Source: Rhodanobacter sp. LX-99
GTDB lineage: Bacteria; Pseudomonadota; Gammaproteobacteria; Xanthomonadales; Rhodanobacteraceae
DNA length: 64,000 nt
Direction: 5' to 3'
NCBI RefSeq assembly: GCF_018599185.1
Contig: NZ_JAHFVL010000002.1
Span: 674,041-738,040, forward strand
Shown: piece after piece, positions 48,004 through 58,517 of the stretch
Position numbering within the stretch: the stretch's first letter is position 1
Layout of the letters: the number at the start of each line of letters is the position of its first letter
Position numbers and translations under genes: made by a program
The notes under the pieces: generated by a model
Databases searched by the model: none
The model's input: the letters and a program-made list of their open reading frames with translations, nothing else
What the model was told of the DNA's origin: nothing

Positions 48004-49088
48004 CACGCATGCCCCGCACGGCGCAATATGTCCGCGAGCCGCGGCACCTGCGCCACCAGGCTGTATTCGGCCTCGACCCGCGCGCGACCCGCGCGGCCCA
48101 TGCGCGCGCGCAGGGACGGGTTCGCGATCAGGCGTTCCAGAGCGTCCCGCCATGCGGCATCGTCCGCTGCCAGAAAACCGTTCTCGCCGTGGCGCACGAT
48201 GTCGACATTGGCCCCGACCGGGGAGGCCACCACCGGTAGGCCGCACGCCATGTACTGGATGATCTTGTAGCCGCACTTGCCGCGCTCCCACGGGCTGTCG
48301 AGCAGCGGCATGATGCCGATGTCCATCCGCGCGATCATGGCGGCCTCGCTGGCTTCGGACCATGCCACCACTTCCGGCGTGATGCCGTCGAACTGGTTCG
48401 CGGTCTCCGCTCGCGCGCCGACCAGCAGCAGACGCGCATGGTGCCCGGCGCAAACCTGCTCAAGCACCTGGCGGATATCCAGCATGTAGTGTTCGGTGGC
48501 GGGCGAGCCGACCCAGCCGATGACCGGTGGCTGCTCATCGGCCGGGCTAGTCGCCGCATAGCGCAGCTCGTCCACCACCGTCGGGATGATTTCGATCCGC
48601 GCGGCACCCGCCTGCCTGGCCCGTGCCGCTAGGTACCGGTTGCCGGCGATCACGCAGGCGGCGCCATGCATGATCCGGTCGATCTTGCGGCCCAGCATGC
48701 GGCGTACCAGCGGGTTGGCGGACTGGTCGTATTTGTGGAACAGCGCATCGTCGTAGTCGACCACGTACGACTTGAGCGAACGTGCCAGCGCTGCCTCGAT
48801 CCAGTAGGGCAGGTAGGGAAACAATTCGCCCTCGATCCAGGCGAGGTCGTGTTCGCGGCGGCGCAGGAGCTGCATGAGCCGCCGGCTGAAATAGCCCCAT
48901 GCGCGGTATCTGGCGGCCTCGGGGTGGCCGCCGTAGAGCGCTTCGAGATAGGCATCCGGGAACAGTGCATGCACCTGCACGTCGATGCCGTGATCGCGCA
49001 GCGGAGCGAGGTACTGCAGGCTGCGCAATCGCGAACTGGGGCCACGTCGCGAATATTTGGAAAACAGCAGGACCTTGAGACGCTTCAT
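48003..49088 (-). CDS. Glycosyltransferase (GT-B fold, family 4-like)
   Basis: A 361-residue GT-B enzyme. It starts MKRLKVLLFSKYSRRGPSSRLR, has VVDYDDALFHKYDQSAN and IIPTVVDELRY in the N-terminal half, and PPVIGWVGSPATEHYML, MPLLDSPWERGKCGYKIIQYMACGLPVV and GANVDIVRHGENGFLA in the C-terminal half. The pattern RGKCGYKIIQYMACGLPVV is frequent in surface polysaccharide transferases. Donor and acceptor are unknown. Overlaps the polymerase gene upstream and asnB downstream by four bases each, indicating coupled translation. Confidence 0.88.
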   Translation of the reverse strand: MKRLKVLLFSKYSRRGPSSRLRSLQYLAPLRDHGIDVQVHALFPDAYLEALYGGHPEAARYRAWGYFSRRLMQLLRRREHDLAWIEGELFPYLPYWIEAALARSLKSYVVDYDDALFHKYDQSANPLVRRMLGRKIDRIMHGAACVIAGNRYLAARARQAGAARIEIIPTVVDELRYAATSPADEQPPVIGWVGSPATEHYMLDIRQVLEQVCAGHHARLLLVGARAETANQFDGITPEVVAWSEASEAAMIARMDIGIMPLLDSPWERGKCGYKIIQYMACGLPVVASPVGANVDIVRHGENGFLAADDAAWRDALERLIANPSLRARMGRAGRARVEAEYSLVAQVPRLADILRRAGHA

Positions 49089-50404
49089 TCCTGGCCCTTC
49101 CTCAACGCCATCGGGTACTCGATGGACAGCGCCACCAGCGGGACGACGTACATCCACTGGAAGACGAAGGCCTCGATGTAGGGGTTCGTATTGGTTCCGA
49201 GGAAGGCGCAGACGAAGCCGCAGAACATGAACTTGTGCCGGGGCGGCAGCCGACGGCCATAGGCCAGCCGGATCACGGCAACGATGTAAAGCAGGAACGG
49301 CAGGGCGTAGATCAGCGTGCCGAGTATCCCGACCCGATAGAGCGTGGCCAGCCACACCAACTCGTAGCGCCAGGGATGAACCGTATCGCTGATGAAGTCC
49401 ACGCCGACGCCGTGGCCGGCGCCCAGGCCATCGTTGGCAAGAATGCCGGCGAACAGCGAACGGGTCATCTGCACCCGCGCGCTGCCGCCGCCCGAGGCGA
49501 GTTTGGTCGAGACGGCGTCGAGCACCGTCGACAGGCTGATTTGCGTGTAGGCCTGCAGCAGGACGAGTGCCGTTGTCACCGCGATCAGCATCGGCAGGCC
49601 ATAGCGGATGATGCGGAAGATCGGCGATTTTTGCCGGCGGCCGGTCGTGCGTGACGACAGCAGCAGGCCGAGAAACCAGCCGAGCGGCACGGCGAGGATC
49701 AGCGCCGTGCGGCCGGAGGTCAACGCGCAGACCAGCAGCATCGCCAGCAGCGCGAGCCGCATCAGCCGGTTTTTGATGAGTTCGGGCGAACCGAAGAAGC
49801 CGCCGCACAGGAAGATCAGCGAGCCGTAGACGTGCATGGTGGCGCCGGCAAACCCCTCGTTGAGATTGACGTTGGCGCCTTCGAAGAAGAACGTCACGGC
49901 TGCCGCGCCATATCTGAGGTACAGATAGAAGAACAGGGCGACGCTCAGCGCGCACAGCAGGCTGAGCACGGCGAACCAGTCGATCAGCCGGTCGGTTCCC
50001 AGCTGTCTCAGCAGGCCATCGGCAATGATGGTCCACAGCAGAGGTGAAAGGATGTAGATCGCCACCACCTGGATCTCGGCCTCCTGCGGCGCATCGTGCA
50101 TGCCGCCCACGACCATGTAGACGAGGGTGACGATCACCGTGCAGGCATATAGCGCCAACAGGGTCCTGAAGCCGGGGCCGATGCGCAGCCCAGGCAACGC
50201 CAGCATGAAGGCCAGCCCCATCGCCGCTGCGCTGGTGACGGGGAGAGAGTTGGGCACGACCACCGTCAGCAGGAGCAGCGCAAAGGCCACCCCCAGGAAC
50301 ATGTGGCGCACGGTGAACCGGTACCTGCCGGTGAAGGACTGCGGTTCCGGCGACAGGAATACGGACATCGGCGGCACCGGCGCGGGTTCGTTGCCGGGGT
50401 TCAT
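49085..50404 (-). CDS. wzy: O-antigen/exopolysaccharide polymerase Wzy-like membrane protein
   Basis: A 439-residue protein with about eleven to twelve membrane helices. A large hydrophilic loop in the second half (residues about 255-330: RTTGRRQKSP, then SGGGSARVQMTRSLFAGILANDGLGAGHGVGVD) fits the Wzy_C/O-antigen ligase-like fold, in which a loop with RxxM/GxGxG residues is periplasmic. It would polymerise flipped repeat units at the periplasmic face. Waal-type ligase is an alternative, but position between glycosyltransferases and wzx favours polymerase. Overlaps both neighbours (ATGA). Confidence 0.78.
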   Translation of the reverse strand: MNPGNEPAPVPPMSVFLSPEPQSFTGRYRFTVRHMFLGVAFALLLLTVVVPNSLPVTSAAAMGLAFMLALPGLRIGPGFRTLLALYACTVIVTLVYMVVGGMHDAPQEAEIQVVAIYILSPLLWTIIADGLLRQLGTDRLIDWFAVLSLLCALSVALFFYLYLRYGAAAVTFFFEGANVNLNEGFAGATMHVYGSLIFLCGGFFGSPELIKNRLMRLALLAMLLVCALTSGRTALILAVPLGWFLGLLLSSRTTGRRQKSPIFRIIRYGLPMLIAVTTALVLLQAYTQISLSTVLDAVSTKLASGGGSARVQMTRSLFAGILANDGLGAGHGVGVDFISDTVHPWRYELVWLATLYRVGILGTLIYALPFLLYIVAVIRLAYGRRLPPRHKFMFCGFVCAFLGTNTNPYIEAFVFQWMYVVPLVALSIEYPMALRKGQE

Positions 50405-51678
50405 GGCTGCACCATGTTCGAAATCCAGCGGTCGAGCATACCGGCCTGGGCGACCCTGCTGTAGGCGGCGATGTCGTGCCGCGCACCGACGCCCGAAGGC
50501 GATAGCGCGATCCGCAGCGCATCGCTTCCCGATGCGCCCGCGCTGGTCAGGATGGTTTGCCCCGCGCCTGTCTGGTCGAGGATGGCGGTGGCTTCGTTGC
50601 GCACTCCCGAAATGCATACGATGCCTGCGCCGGCGGCGAGGTATTCGAACAGCTTGCCGGTGGCGCAGCTGGCACGCGAGCCGGTCAGCAGCAGCAACTT
50701 GTCGCAACGTTTCATGAGCTGCAGCGCCAGCGTGCGCTCGACCGGCCCGAGCACGCTGACGGAGAAGCTGGCACGCCGGAGCGAGGCCGTCTCGGCCTCC
50801 GTCAGTTCGCCGACGAACATCAGGTGCCTGTTCACGCTGGCTTCGATGGGCTCGTTCAACGCATCGACGAGGTAATCGAGGCTCTTCGATGCCGACCCGT
50901 CGCTGGCGCCGATGCGCCCGAAATGCCCTATCAGCAGCGCGTTGGCCGGCACCTGCCGGGCGAGAATGGCCGCGGCGCGGGTGCTGCCTTCGAAATCATT
51001 GTCGAGTGAGGCGAAGTCGGCCGGATCGTAGCCGTTGGGCAGGATTGCCGTGGCCTTGCCTGGATAACGCCGCTGGAAATCGTCGACGAGGGGGTGGCTT
51101 ACGGACGTGACCAGGCTGCTGGCGGCCACCACGCGCCCCTCGATCAGCTTGCGCATCCATTTTCGCAGCCAGCCGGGCCTGCCTAGCGGTTCGAAAACCA
51201 GCCCGTCGCGGAAGTCCTGCAGGCAGCCGATGCGGTGTTTGCTGGCCAGGGCCGCAGCAGCGACCAGGGCGTCGACCGGCGAATACGTGCCGATGGCCAC
51301 GCATCGCTCGCCCGCAACCAGCTTCTCGGAGCACAGCCGGTTGGCCTCGGCCAGCGCGTGGACGAACCAGGGTCGCGTGCGCGCATGGCCATCGGCCAAC
51401 AGGAACGGCAGCGGGCGAATGAAGGCCGCCGCCAGGGTCAGCAGCGACGCCATCGCGGAAGACTCGCTGCCCACGCAACGCCCGGGCAGCGGAAAGACCG
51501 TGATGTCCGTGTGCGGCGGCGCCGTGGCCTCGACCATGGCCAATGCCGGCTCCCGCGCGAAGACGAATACGCGGTATTTCGCCGGGTCCAGGTATTTCAG
51601 CAGGCTCTTGAATCGCTGCGCGGCAATATTGCCGGACAAGTGATGCGCCGCGAAGACAAACAAATTGATTTTCTTCAT
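50401..51678 (-). CDS. Glycosyltransferase (GT-B fold, family 4-like)
   Basis: A 425-residue GT-B protein. It opens MKKINLFVFAAHHLSGNIAAQRFKSL and shows CLQDFRDGLVFEPLGRP, SLVTSVSHPLVDDFQRRYPG, ILPNGYDPADF, LIGHFGRIGASDGSASK and ASCATGKLFEYLAAGAGIVCISG, the last corresponding to the EX7E nucleotide-binding region. Its sequence diverges from standard GT4, so the donor is unknown. It ends with an ATGA overlap into the polymerase gene and is 126 bases downstream of wzx. Confidence 0.85.
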   Translation of the reverse strand: MKKINLFVFAAHHLSGNIAAQRFKSLLKYLDPAKYRVFVFAREPALAMVEATAPPHTDITVFPLPGRCVGSESSAMASLLTLAAAFIRPLPFLLADGHARTRPWFVHALAEANRLCSEKLVAGERCVAIGTYSPVDALVAAAALASKHRIGCLQDFRDGLVFEPLGRPGWLRKWMRKLIEGRVVAASSLVTSVSHPLVDDFQRRYPGKATAILPNGYDPADFASLDNDFEGSTRAAAILARQVPANALLIGHFGRIGASDGSASKSLDYLVDALNEPIEASVNRHLMFVGELTEAETASLRRASFSVSVLGPVERTLALQLMKRCDKLLLLTGSRASCATGKLFEYLAAGAGIVCISGVRNEATAILDQTGAGQTILTSAGASGSDALRIALSPSGVGARHDIAAYSRVAQAGMLDRWISNMVQP

Positions 51679-51804
51679 CGCTGGATCCTCAATCTGTCGG
51701 CAGCGTCATCATCGGGCGCGACGATGGACTCCTTGTTCCGGCATGCGCAGGCGCCTTCCGTGGATCGGGCGGCGTGGGCGCGGTGGCGGCAGGGCATCGA
51801 CTGC

Positions 51805-53262
51805 TCATGGCAGGGCACCAGGTCCTCCCTCGGGTTCCGGGCAGATGGGCTGCGGCTTGATCGCCGCTTGCAGGGAGCGGTACATGCCCATCCATTCGGT
51901 ACGGAAACACCCGATGGCGATCGGTAGCATGGCCAGCCAGACCAGGCTGAAATGAACGGGAGCGCGCGGACCGAATACCAGCGTCGCGATGGAAAGTCCC
52001 ACGCAGGCGGTGACGAACACGTACAGCCGGACCCGGGGGAAGGGGCGCCAGACGTAGGCCGACGCTTCGGTTCGGGCCACGAAAAAGACGAGGAACGCAA
52101 TGGCGTTGGCCACCACGGCGCCGGCCGCGCCGTGCGCGGGCACCAGCCACACGCTGAGGGCGATATTGACGACCAGTGCGGCGACGGTCGACCACAACGA
52201 CAGCATGGACCGGCGCGTGATGCCGATGCCTACGCAAGTCACCTCGGAGAGGGTGTAGAGCAGCGGCTCGCCGATGCAGCACAGCATCAGGTATTTCACC
52301 TGGATGTAGCGTGCAGGCAGCACGAAATCGGCCAGCCAGGAGAAGGTGCCGCTCAGCACCCAGATGGCGCACACCACGGCCAGGGCCTGCTGGGCAATGT
52401 TGTCGACCCGCCGCATGTCCACGCCGTGGGCAACCCATTTGTAGACGAGTGGCGCCCACAGCACGGTGAAAATCGTCTGGAAGACGACGCCCACGCCGGC
52501 GAAGCTCATGGAGACCGAATAGACCGCCAGCTCCGAAAGGCTGGACAGCGAGCGCAGCGCCAGCGTGCTGGTGGCATCCAGCCCCCAGTAGGCCACGCCG
52601 GCGAAGATCAGCGGCGTCCCGTAGCCGAGCACGAATCGCACCTGCGCGGGGGAGACGGGCGCGCGAACTGCCGGCGCCCATTCGCGCCACGTGTTCCAGC
52701 CGTAGGTGAGCAGCACCGACAGCAGCGAAACGAGATATGCCGCTTCCAGTTGCGCGAACGACTTGCGGAAGGTCGACGCGGCCATCACCGTCACGACCAG
52801 CAACAGCAGCACCTTGGGCAGGATCTGGCTCATCGAGAACGCCACGCCGCGATCCTGCATGCGCAGGATCAGCGAAAGGAACCGCGAGATGAAACTGGTC
52901 GCCACGCAAGCGAGAAGCATCCAGTAGTAGGCGACATGCCCCACCCCGAACAGCCAGCCGGCGACGTGCTGGTCGAACGGCGCGGTCACCAGCATCGCCA
53001 GCAGCAGCAACGCGCAGCCGGGCGCGAAACAGGCTTTCAGCAGGGCCGCGCGATCGGTCGATTCGTGGTACTCCCGCACGTAGGCGCGATCGAGCCCGAG
53101 GCTGAAAAGCAGCACGCCGAACGAGACCGCGATCTGCACGATGTTCAGGCGGCCGACGTCGGCCGGCGGGAATACCCAGGCAATGACCGGCACTGTCACC
53201 AGGCCGAGCGCGGCGGTGGCGATGGGGCCAACGGCAAATGCCAGAGCAGTGCGTATGTTCAT
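51805..53262 (-). CDS. wzx: Polysaccharide flippase (Wzx-like, MOP superfamily)
   Basis: A 485-residue protein with about twelve to fourteen hydrophobic segments. The N-terminus (TALAFAVGPIATAALGLVTVPVIAWVFPPADVGRLNIVQ) is the usual Polysacc_synt start. FVLGYGTPLIFAGVAYW and AARYIQVKYLMLC appear later. It should move undecaprenyl-linked repeat units to the periplasm. The C-terminal 30 residues are polar and proline-rich. It lies 32 bases after the upstream glycosyltransferase stop. Confidence 0.9.
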   Translation of the reverse strand: MNIRTALAFAVGPIATAALGLVTVPVIAWVFPPADVGRLNIVQIAVSFGVLLFSLGLDRAYVREYHESTDRAALLKACFAPGCALLLLAMLVTAPFDQHVAGWLFGVGHVAYYWMLLACVATSFISRFLSLILRMQDRGVAFSMSQILPKVLLLLVVTVMAASTFRKSFAQLEAAYLVSLLSVLLTYGWNTWREWAPAVRAPVSPAQVRFVLGYGTPLIFAGVAYWGLDATSTLALRSLSSLSELAVYSVSMSFAGVGVVFQTIFTVLWAPLVYKWVAHGVDMRRVDNIAQQALAVVCAIWVLSGTFSWLADFVLPARYIQVKYLMLCCIGEPLLYTLSEVTCVGIGITRRSMLSLWSTVAALVVNIALSVWLVPAHGAAGAVVANAIAFLVFFVARTEASAYVWRPFPRVRLYVFVTACVGLSIATLVFGPRAPVHFSLVWLAMLPIAIGCFRTEWMGMYRSLQAAIKPQPICPEPEGGPGALP

Positions 53263-53294
53263 CCGTTGATCAGTCCGGTGGAGCCATGTCGCAA

Positions 53295-54596
53295 CTACCT
53301 TCCTGTCGCTTGCCGAATCCTCGATGCCGCCTGGCGTCGGTGTCGGACCGGGTTGTCGTCGGACGCTCCGATGGCGACGACGCTTGCAACGAAATCGCGG
53401 TAATTCCTGGCGGCGTCGAAGCCGGCCTCGATCGCCTGTCGTGCGTTGGCGCGCAAACGCTCGTGCCCGTCAGCGAAGGCGACCCGGTCCATCGCGTCGG
53501 CGATTTCCTTCGCGTCCGGGTGCGGGCCCAGCAACACGCCGCAGCGGTCGGACACCAGGCTGGAGATACCGCCCACGTCGGGCGCGACGACCGGCACGCC
53601 CGCGCTCATCGCTTCCATGATGGAAACCGGAACGCCTTCGGACTCGCTGGTGTTGACCAGCATGTCCACCGGAGCGTCGAGGTAACGCGCCTTGACGGCG
53701 TGGTGGGGCAACTCGCCGGTAAACGTGCAGTCGAGGTTGTCCAGGCCGGACAGTTTCAGCTTTGCCAGCGCCATGATCTCTTCCAGCAGCGGACCGCCGC
53801 CGACATGCGTCCACGTCATGCGGATGTTCCGGTGCCGGTCGGCGAGCAGGCGCAGTGCGTCGACCACCCTGTCCAGCCGCTTCACGCGCAGGCAAAAGGA
53901 AACCGACACGACATGCAGGAACCCGGCGCGGCTCGGGCGCGCGAGGGCGCCTGCCAACGGCACGCCCAGCGGGCTGATGCGGATGTTTTCCGGCGGCGCG
54001 CCGTAAGTCCGTTGCAGGTAAGCCCTGGCCTCGCGGGACAGCGCGAAGATCGCGTCGAAGGCGGCGATGAACTGCCTCTTGAGCGGCATGTAGCCGTGAT
54101 CGCGCCGCGCTTCGTACAGGTCGAAGCCATGCACGCGGGAGACGACCTTGCGCACCACACCCGTTTCCCTGGCGAGCACGGCGGCGCAGGCTTGCGTGTC
54201 GTTCCAGTAGCAGTAGGCCACGTCGATCCGGCCGTGGGCCTTGGCATGCCGTTGCAGCTGCGCGGATTGTTCGAGCGCCTTGGACGTATGCAGCAGGGCA
54301 CGCGCGATGGTGCGCGGGTGGATCTTTCGCGACTGCCGCAAGTAGCCCAGCTCGCGCCGGAAGACCGCGGAGCACAGTGCGGCCAGCATGAACCACAGGC
54401 GTCCGGCTCCGATGGTGCCGGCCATATCCAGGCCGACCGCGATGCGCGCCGGCACGGGCCGCGGTTTTCCCGCGGCCAGCGCGGGAAGCAGCGTCACGCT
54501 GATGCCGTCGTGCATGGCCCAGTAGCCGATCTCGTCCTCGATGAATTGCTCACCGGGAAGGTAGGGGTAGGCATTGGTCAGGATGACGATTCTCAC
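53295..54596 (-). CDS. Glycosyltransferase family 4
   Basis: A 433-residue GT4 enzyme. The N-terminus is VRIVILTNAYPYLPGEQFIEDE, read with GTG 54596 as start; that GTG overlaps the stop of the upstream gene (GTGA). Downstream are VVSRVHGFDLYEARRDHGYMPLKRQF, RISPLGVPLAG, VSFCLRVKRLDRVVDALRLL, HVGGGPLLEEI and the EX7E motif ESEGVPVSIMEAMSAGVPVVAPDVGG. These are classic GT4 features. The sequence resembles colanic-acid-type (WcaL/AmsK) transferases. Donor and linkage are unknown. Confidence 0.9.
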   Translation of the reverse strand: MRIVILTNAYPYLPGEQFIEDEIGYWAMHDGISVTLLPALAAGKPRPVPARIAVGLDMAGTIGAGRLWFMLAALCSAVFRRELGYLRQSRKIHPRTIARALLHTSKALEQSAQLQRHAKAHGRIDVAYCYWNDTQACAAVLARETGVVRKVVSRVHGFDLYEARRDHGYMPLKRQFIAAFDAIFALSREARAYLQRTYGAPPENIRISPLGVPLAGALARPSRAGFLHVVSVSFCLRVKRLDRVVDALRLLADRHRNIRMTWTHVGGGPLLEEIMALAKLKLSGLDNLDCTFTGELPHHAVKARYLDAPVDMLVNTSESEGVPVSIMEAMSAGVPVVAPDVGGISSLVSDRCGVLLGPHPDAKEIADAMDRVAFADGHERLRANARQAIEAGFDAARNYRDFVASVVAIGASDDNPVRHRRQAASRIRQATGR

Positions 54597-55696
54597 GATG
54601 GCGCGGCCATGCCCGAGGTAATGATGTCGGTCACGCTGTCCTGGTAGATGGCGTGATCCACCTTCAAGGGAATGCTGATCTTGAAACAGCCGACCGCGGC
54701 GAGGCTGGTCGAGAGCACCCGGCGCCAGTTCGCGGTCACGTCGTCCATCGTCAGCATGGCGGTGCGCGCCGTGGCCAGCGCGTTGTATTCCTCCCAGTAG
54801 AGGTGGTCGTGGAAGATGCTGTATTCGGCGCTGACGACGGCGATCGTCATGTCGACGGCATTGGCCAGGTCCAGCGCGGACACGCGGATACCGGGCACGT
54901 CCTCGCGCACCACGTAGTACAGGCGGGACAGCGGGGCCGACGCGGACTCCACGTGCTGGTAGAGGCGGTCGGGCGACATCTTGCGTCGCACGCTGGCGGA
55001 GTTCACGCGGTTCTTGATGTTGAAGTGGGCGCGGTCGATCCACCCGCGCCCCGCGAGAAGCTCGCTCTTCATCTCGTTGCCGGCGCAGTTGTAGCCGTAG
55101 ATCTTCGGCCAGGCCATGTTGCCGTGGACGCGGGCGGTGGCTGACATGACCACGATGTCGTCGCTGATGAAACTCGCGTCCTCGTTGCTCCGCAGCGCGA
55201 GCATGGCCGACGACTTGCCGGCGCCGCCGGTGCCGGCGAGCAGGCAGGCGCTGTCGCCGATCGTCACCGCTGCCGCATGGATCGGCACCATGTCATCGAA
55301 GAAGTAGACCGACGGCACCAGCACGAACTCGTGCAGGAGCTGCTCGAACGCCTCGGTTTCGCGCGAGTACTCCATCGACAGCAGCTTGTGGATCGTGCCG
55401 CGTATCCCGCGGCGCAGCTTGATGGCGACCTCGACTTCCAGGCGCCCGTCGCTGGAACGCTCCCAGTAGACGTCGACCGTGGGAAACGAGGTCCGCATGC
55501 CGTGCTCGAATGCCTCGTGCACGCGGGGATTGACCGAAGAAGGCCTGCGCGCGGTGATGGTGTGGCCGATGCGGATGTTCACCTCGGGCTCCCGATCGTC
55601 GGCATCCGCGTACAGGCTCAGGCTTTCCGCGAGCAGCTCCTGCAGGCTCGCCTCGCTGGAAAAGGCATAACACTTCCCGAAAATGATTTTCTTCAT
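54593..55696 (-). CDS. HPr kinase-like P-loop protein in the polysaccharide operon
   Basis: A 367-residue protein. The C-terminal half resembles the HprK C-terminal kinase domain: MVPIHAAAVTIGD with His140, Walker A GTGGAGKSS (155-163, Lys161), and SFISDDIVVM with the Asp pair 179-180. The N-terminal about 130 residues are of unknown fold. The HprK phosphorylase signature downstream of the SDD motif was not found. The substrate is unlikely to be HPr; related HprK-like proteins occur in exopolysaccharide loci with undefined roles. It sits between wbpE (ATGA overlap) and a GT4 gene (GTGA overlap), so it is translated with pathway enzymes. Sugar or lipid phosphorylation or regulation is possible. 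Confidence 0.75.
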   Translation of the reverse strand: MKKIIFGKCYAFSSEASLQELLAESLSLYADADDREPEVNIRIGHTITARRPSSVNPRVHEAFEHGMRTSFPTVDVYWERSSDGRLEVEVAIKLRRGIRGTIHKLLSMEYSRETEAFEQLLHEFVLVPSVYFFDDMVPIHAAAVTIGDSACLLAGTGGAGKSSAMLALRSNEDASFISDDIVVMSATARVHGNMAWPKIYGYNCAGNEMKSELLAGRGWIDRAHFNIKNRVNSASVRRKMSPDRLYQHVESASAPLSRLYYVVREDVPGIRVSALDLANAVDMTIAVVSAEYSIFHDHLYWEEYNALATARTAMLTMDDVTANWRRVLSTSLAAVGCFKISIPLKVDHAIYQDSVTDIITSGMAAPS

Positions 55697-56814
55697 GCGG
55701 AACGAACCCGGTGCGGCGGTAGACGAGAGAGGACCGACGCCAGCGCGGCAACGATGGGATGCTGCCGGCTGGCGTCCAGATACGGCGACATGGGCAGGCT
55801 GATGACCTGTTCCGCGACGGCGTCGCCCACCGGCAGGCGTACCTTGCGGTCGGCCACGGCCGGCTGCCGGTTGAGCGGAAGCGGGTAGTGCACGGCGGTC
55901 GGAATCCCGGCTTCCTTCAGGCGGGCCCGCACGGCGTCGCGGTCGGGTACCTGTACGGTGTACTGCGCCCATGCGCTGCGGTTGTAGGTTTCGACGACGG
56001 GCGCGATCGCGAGTTCGGCCTCGGCGAGCAGCCGGCCATAGGTCTGCGCCACCTGCCGGCGCAGCGCGATCTCGTCGTCGAGAATGTCGAGCTTGGGCAG
56101 CAGGATCGCTGCCTGCAGCGTATCCAGGCGGCTGTTCACCCCCACGCGCACGTGGTGGTAGCGCCGGTCCTGGCCATGCCGGGCGATCTGGCGCACGAGG
56201 CGGGCCAGCTCCGCGTCGTCGGTCAGGACGGCGCCACCGTCGCCGTAGCAGCCGAGCGGCTTGGTGGGGAAAAAACTGGTGCACGCGAGGGTGCCGAGGC
56301 TGCCGCTCTTGCGGCCCTTGTAGCTGGCGCCGAAGCTCTGCGCCGCATCCTCGATGACCGGAATCCCATGTTTCGCGGCGATGGCGTTGATGGCGTCGAA
56401 GTCGGCGCACTGGCCGTAGAGCGAAACCGGGATGATGGCCCGGGTGCGCGGCGTGATGGCCGCTTCCAGCAGCTCGGGGTCGAGGTTGAAGCTGCGCGGG
56501 TCGATGTCCACGTACACGGGCCTGGCGCCGAGAAGCGCCACGGTTTCGGCGGTGGCGATATAGGTGAAGCCCGGCGTGATCACCTCGTCGCCGCGGCCGA
56601 TGCCCAGTGCCATCTGGGCGATCTGCAGCGCGTCGGTGCCGTTGCCCACCGAGATGCAGTGCGCCACGCCCGCGTAGGCGGCCAGTTTTTCCTCCAGCTC
56701 GCCCACTTCCGGGCCGAGGATGTACTGGCCGTGCGCGAGCACGCGGGCGATCCCCGCATCGAGGCGATCCTTGATGCGGGCCTGCTGGGCCCTGAGGTCG
56801 ATGAAGTCGATCAT
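55693..56814 (-). CDS. wbpE: DegT/DnrJ/EryC1-type aminotransferase (WbpE-like)
   Basis: A 373-residue PLP enzyme. The family signature is intact: [49 protein letters not shown], and the Schiff-base Lys185 in [15 protein letters not shown]. WbpE transfers an amino group from glutamate to the 3-keto sugar UDP-2-acetamido-3-keto-glucuronate, made by WbpB, giving the 3-amino sugar for WbpD. The adjacent wbpD and wbpB genes make this assignment specific among DegT enzymes. Starts overlap the wbpD stop by ATGA. Confidence 0.92.
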   Translation of the reverse strand: MIDFIDLRAQQARIKDRLDAGIARVLAHGQYILGPEVGELEEKLAAYAGVAHCISVGNGTDALQIAQMALGIGRGDEVITPGFTYIATAETVALLGARPVYVDIDPRSFNLDPELLEAAITPRTRAIIPVSLYGQCADFDAINAIAAKHGIPVIEDAAQSFGASYKGRKSGSLGTLACTSFFPTKPLGCYGDGGAVLTDDAELARLVRQIARHGQDRRYHHVRVGVNSRLDTLQAAILLPKLDILDDEIALRRQVAQTYGRLLAEAELAIAPVVETYNRSAWAQYTVQVPDRDAVRARLKEAGIPTAVHYPLPLNRQPAVADRKVRLPVGDAVAEQVISLPMSPYLDASRQHPIVAALASVLSRLPPHRVRSA

Positions 56815-57407
56815 TCCGCGGACTCCTGCCTGTACAACGTGCGCCCGCTCAACACGTAGCGCGTGCCGGTATGCGCGCAGACGTCCTCGGCGTGGCCCTC
56901 CAGCGGCAGGTTCAGCTGCTCGCCGAACTCGCTCATCCAGCCGATCTGCCGTGCCGGCACGCCTGCCATCAGGGCGTAGGCCGGCACGTCCCGATTGACG
57001 ACCGCGCCGGCGCCGACGAAGGCGAACTCGCCGATCGTGACGCCGCAGACGATGGTGCAGTTCGCGCCCAGGGTGGCGCCCCTGTTGACCACCGTGTCGC
57101 GGAATTCGCCCTTGCGCTCGATCAGCGAGCGCGGGTTGTACACGTTGGTGAACACCATGCTCGGGCCGCAGAAGACGGCTTCCTTCAGCGTCACGTTGTC
57201 GTACACCGACACGTTGTTCTGGATCCTGCAGCGGTCTCCGATGACCGCCTTGTTGCCGACGAACACGTTCTGCCCGAGCGAGACCTCGTTGCCGATGCGG
57301 GCGCCGCCGCAGACATGCGTGAAGTGCCATACGCGGGAGCCTGCGCCGATCTGGGCGCCTTCATCGACGATGGCGGAGGGGTGCTGGTAGTAGTCCATGG
57401 CGCTCAC
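56811..57407 (-). CDS. wbpD: UDP-3-amino-glucuronate N-acetyltransferase (WbpD-like, left-handed beta-helix)
   Basis: A 198-residue hexapeptide-repeat acetyltransferase. Repeats such as [41 protein letters not shown] and the C-terminal [28 protein letters not shown] form the left-handed helix. It uses acetyl-CoA to acetylate the 3-amino group, completing UDP-2,3-diacetamido-2,3-dideoxy-D-glucuronate. Overlaps wbpE at its stop and is 3 bases after wbpB. Confidence 0.93.
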   Translation of the reverse strand: MSAMDYYQHPSAIVDEGAQIGAGSRVWHFTHVCGGARIGNEVSLGQNVFVGNKAVIGDRCRIQNNVSVYDNVTLKEAVFCGPSMVFTNVYNPRSLIERKGEFRDTVVNRGATLGANCTIVCGVTIGEFAFVGAGAVVNRDVPAYALMAGVPARQIGWMSEFGEQLNLPLEGHAEDVCAHTGTRYVLSGRTLYRQESAE

Positions 57408-57410
57408 TCT

Positions 57411-58517
<1,107 letters not shown>

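Noticed and set aside
46036..55696. Lasso-peptide gene cluster (AsnB-like plus HPr-kinase-like genes)
   Set aside because: No transglutaminase-like or PqqD-like genes or precursor peptide are seen, and the two genes are separated by glycosyltransferases, wzx and wzy. The polysaccharide context explains both better.
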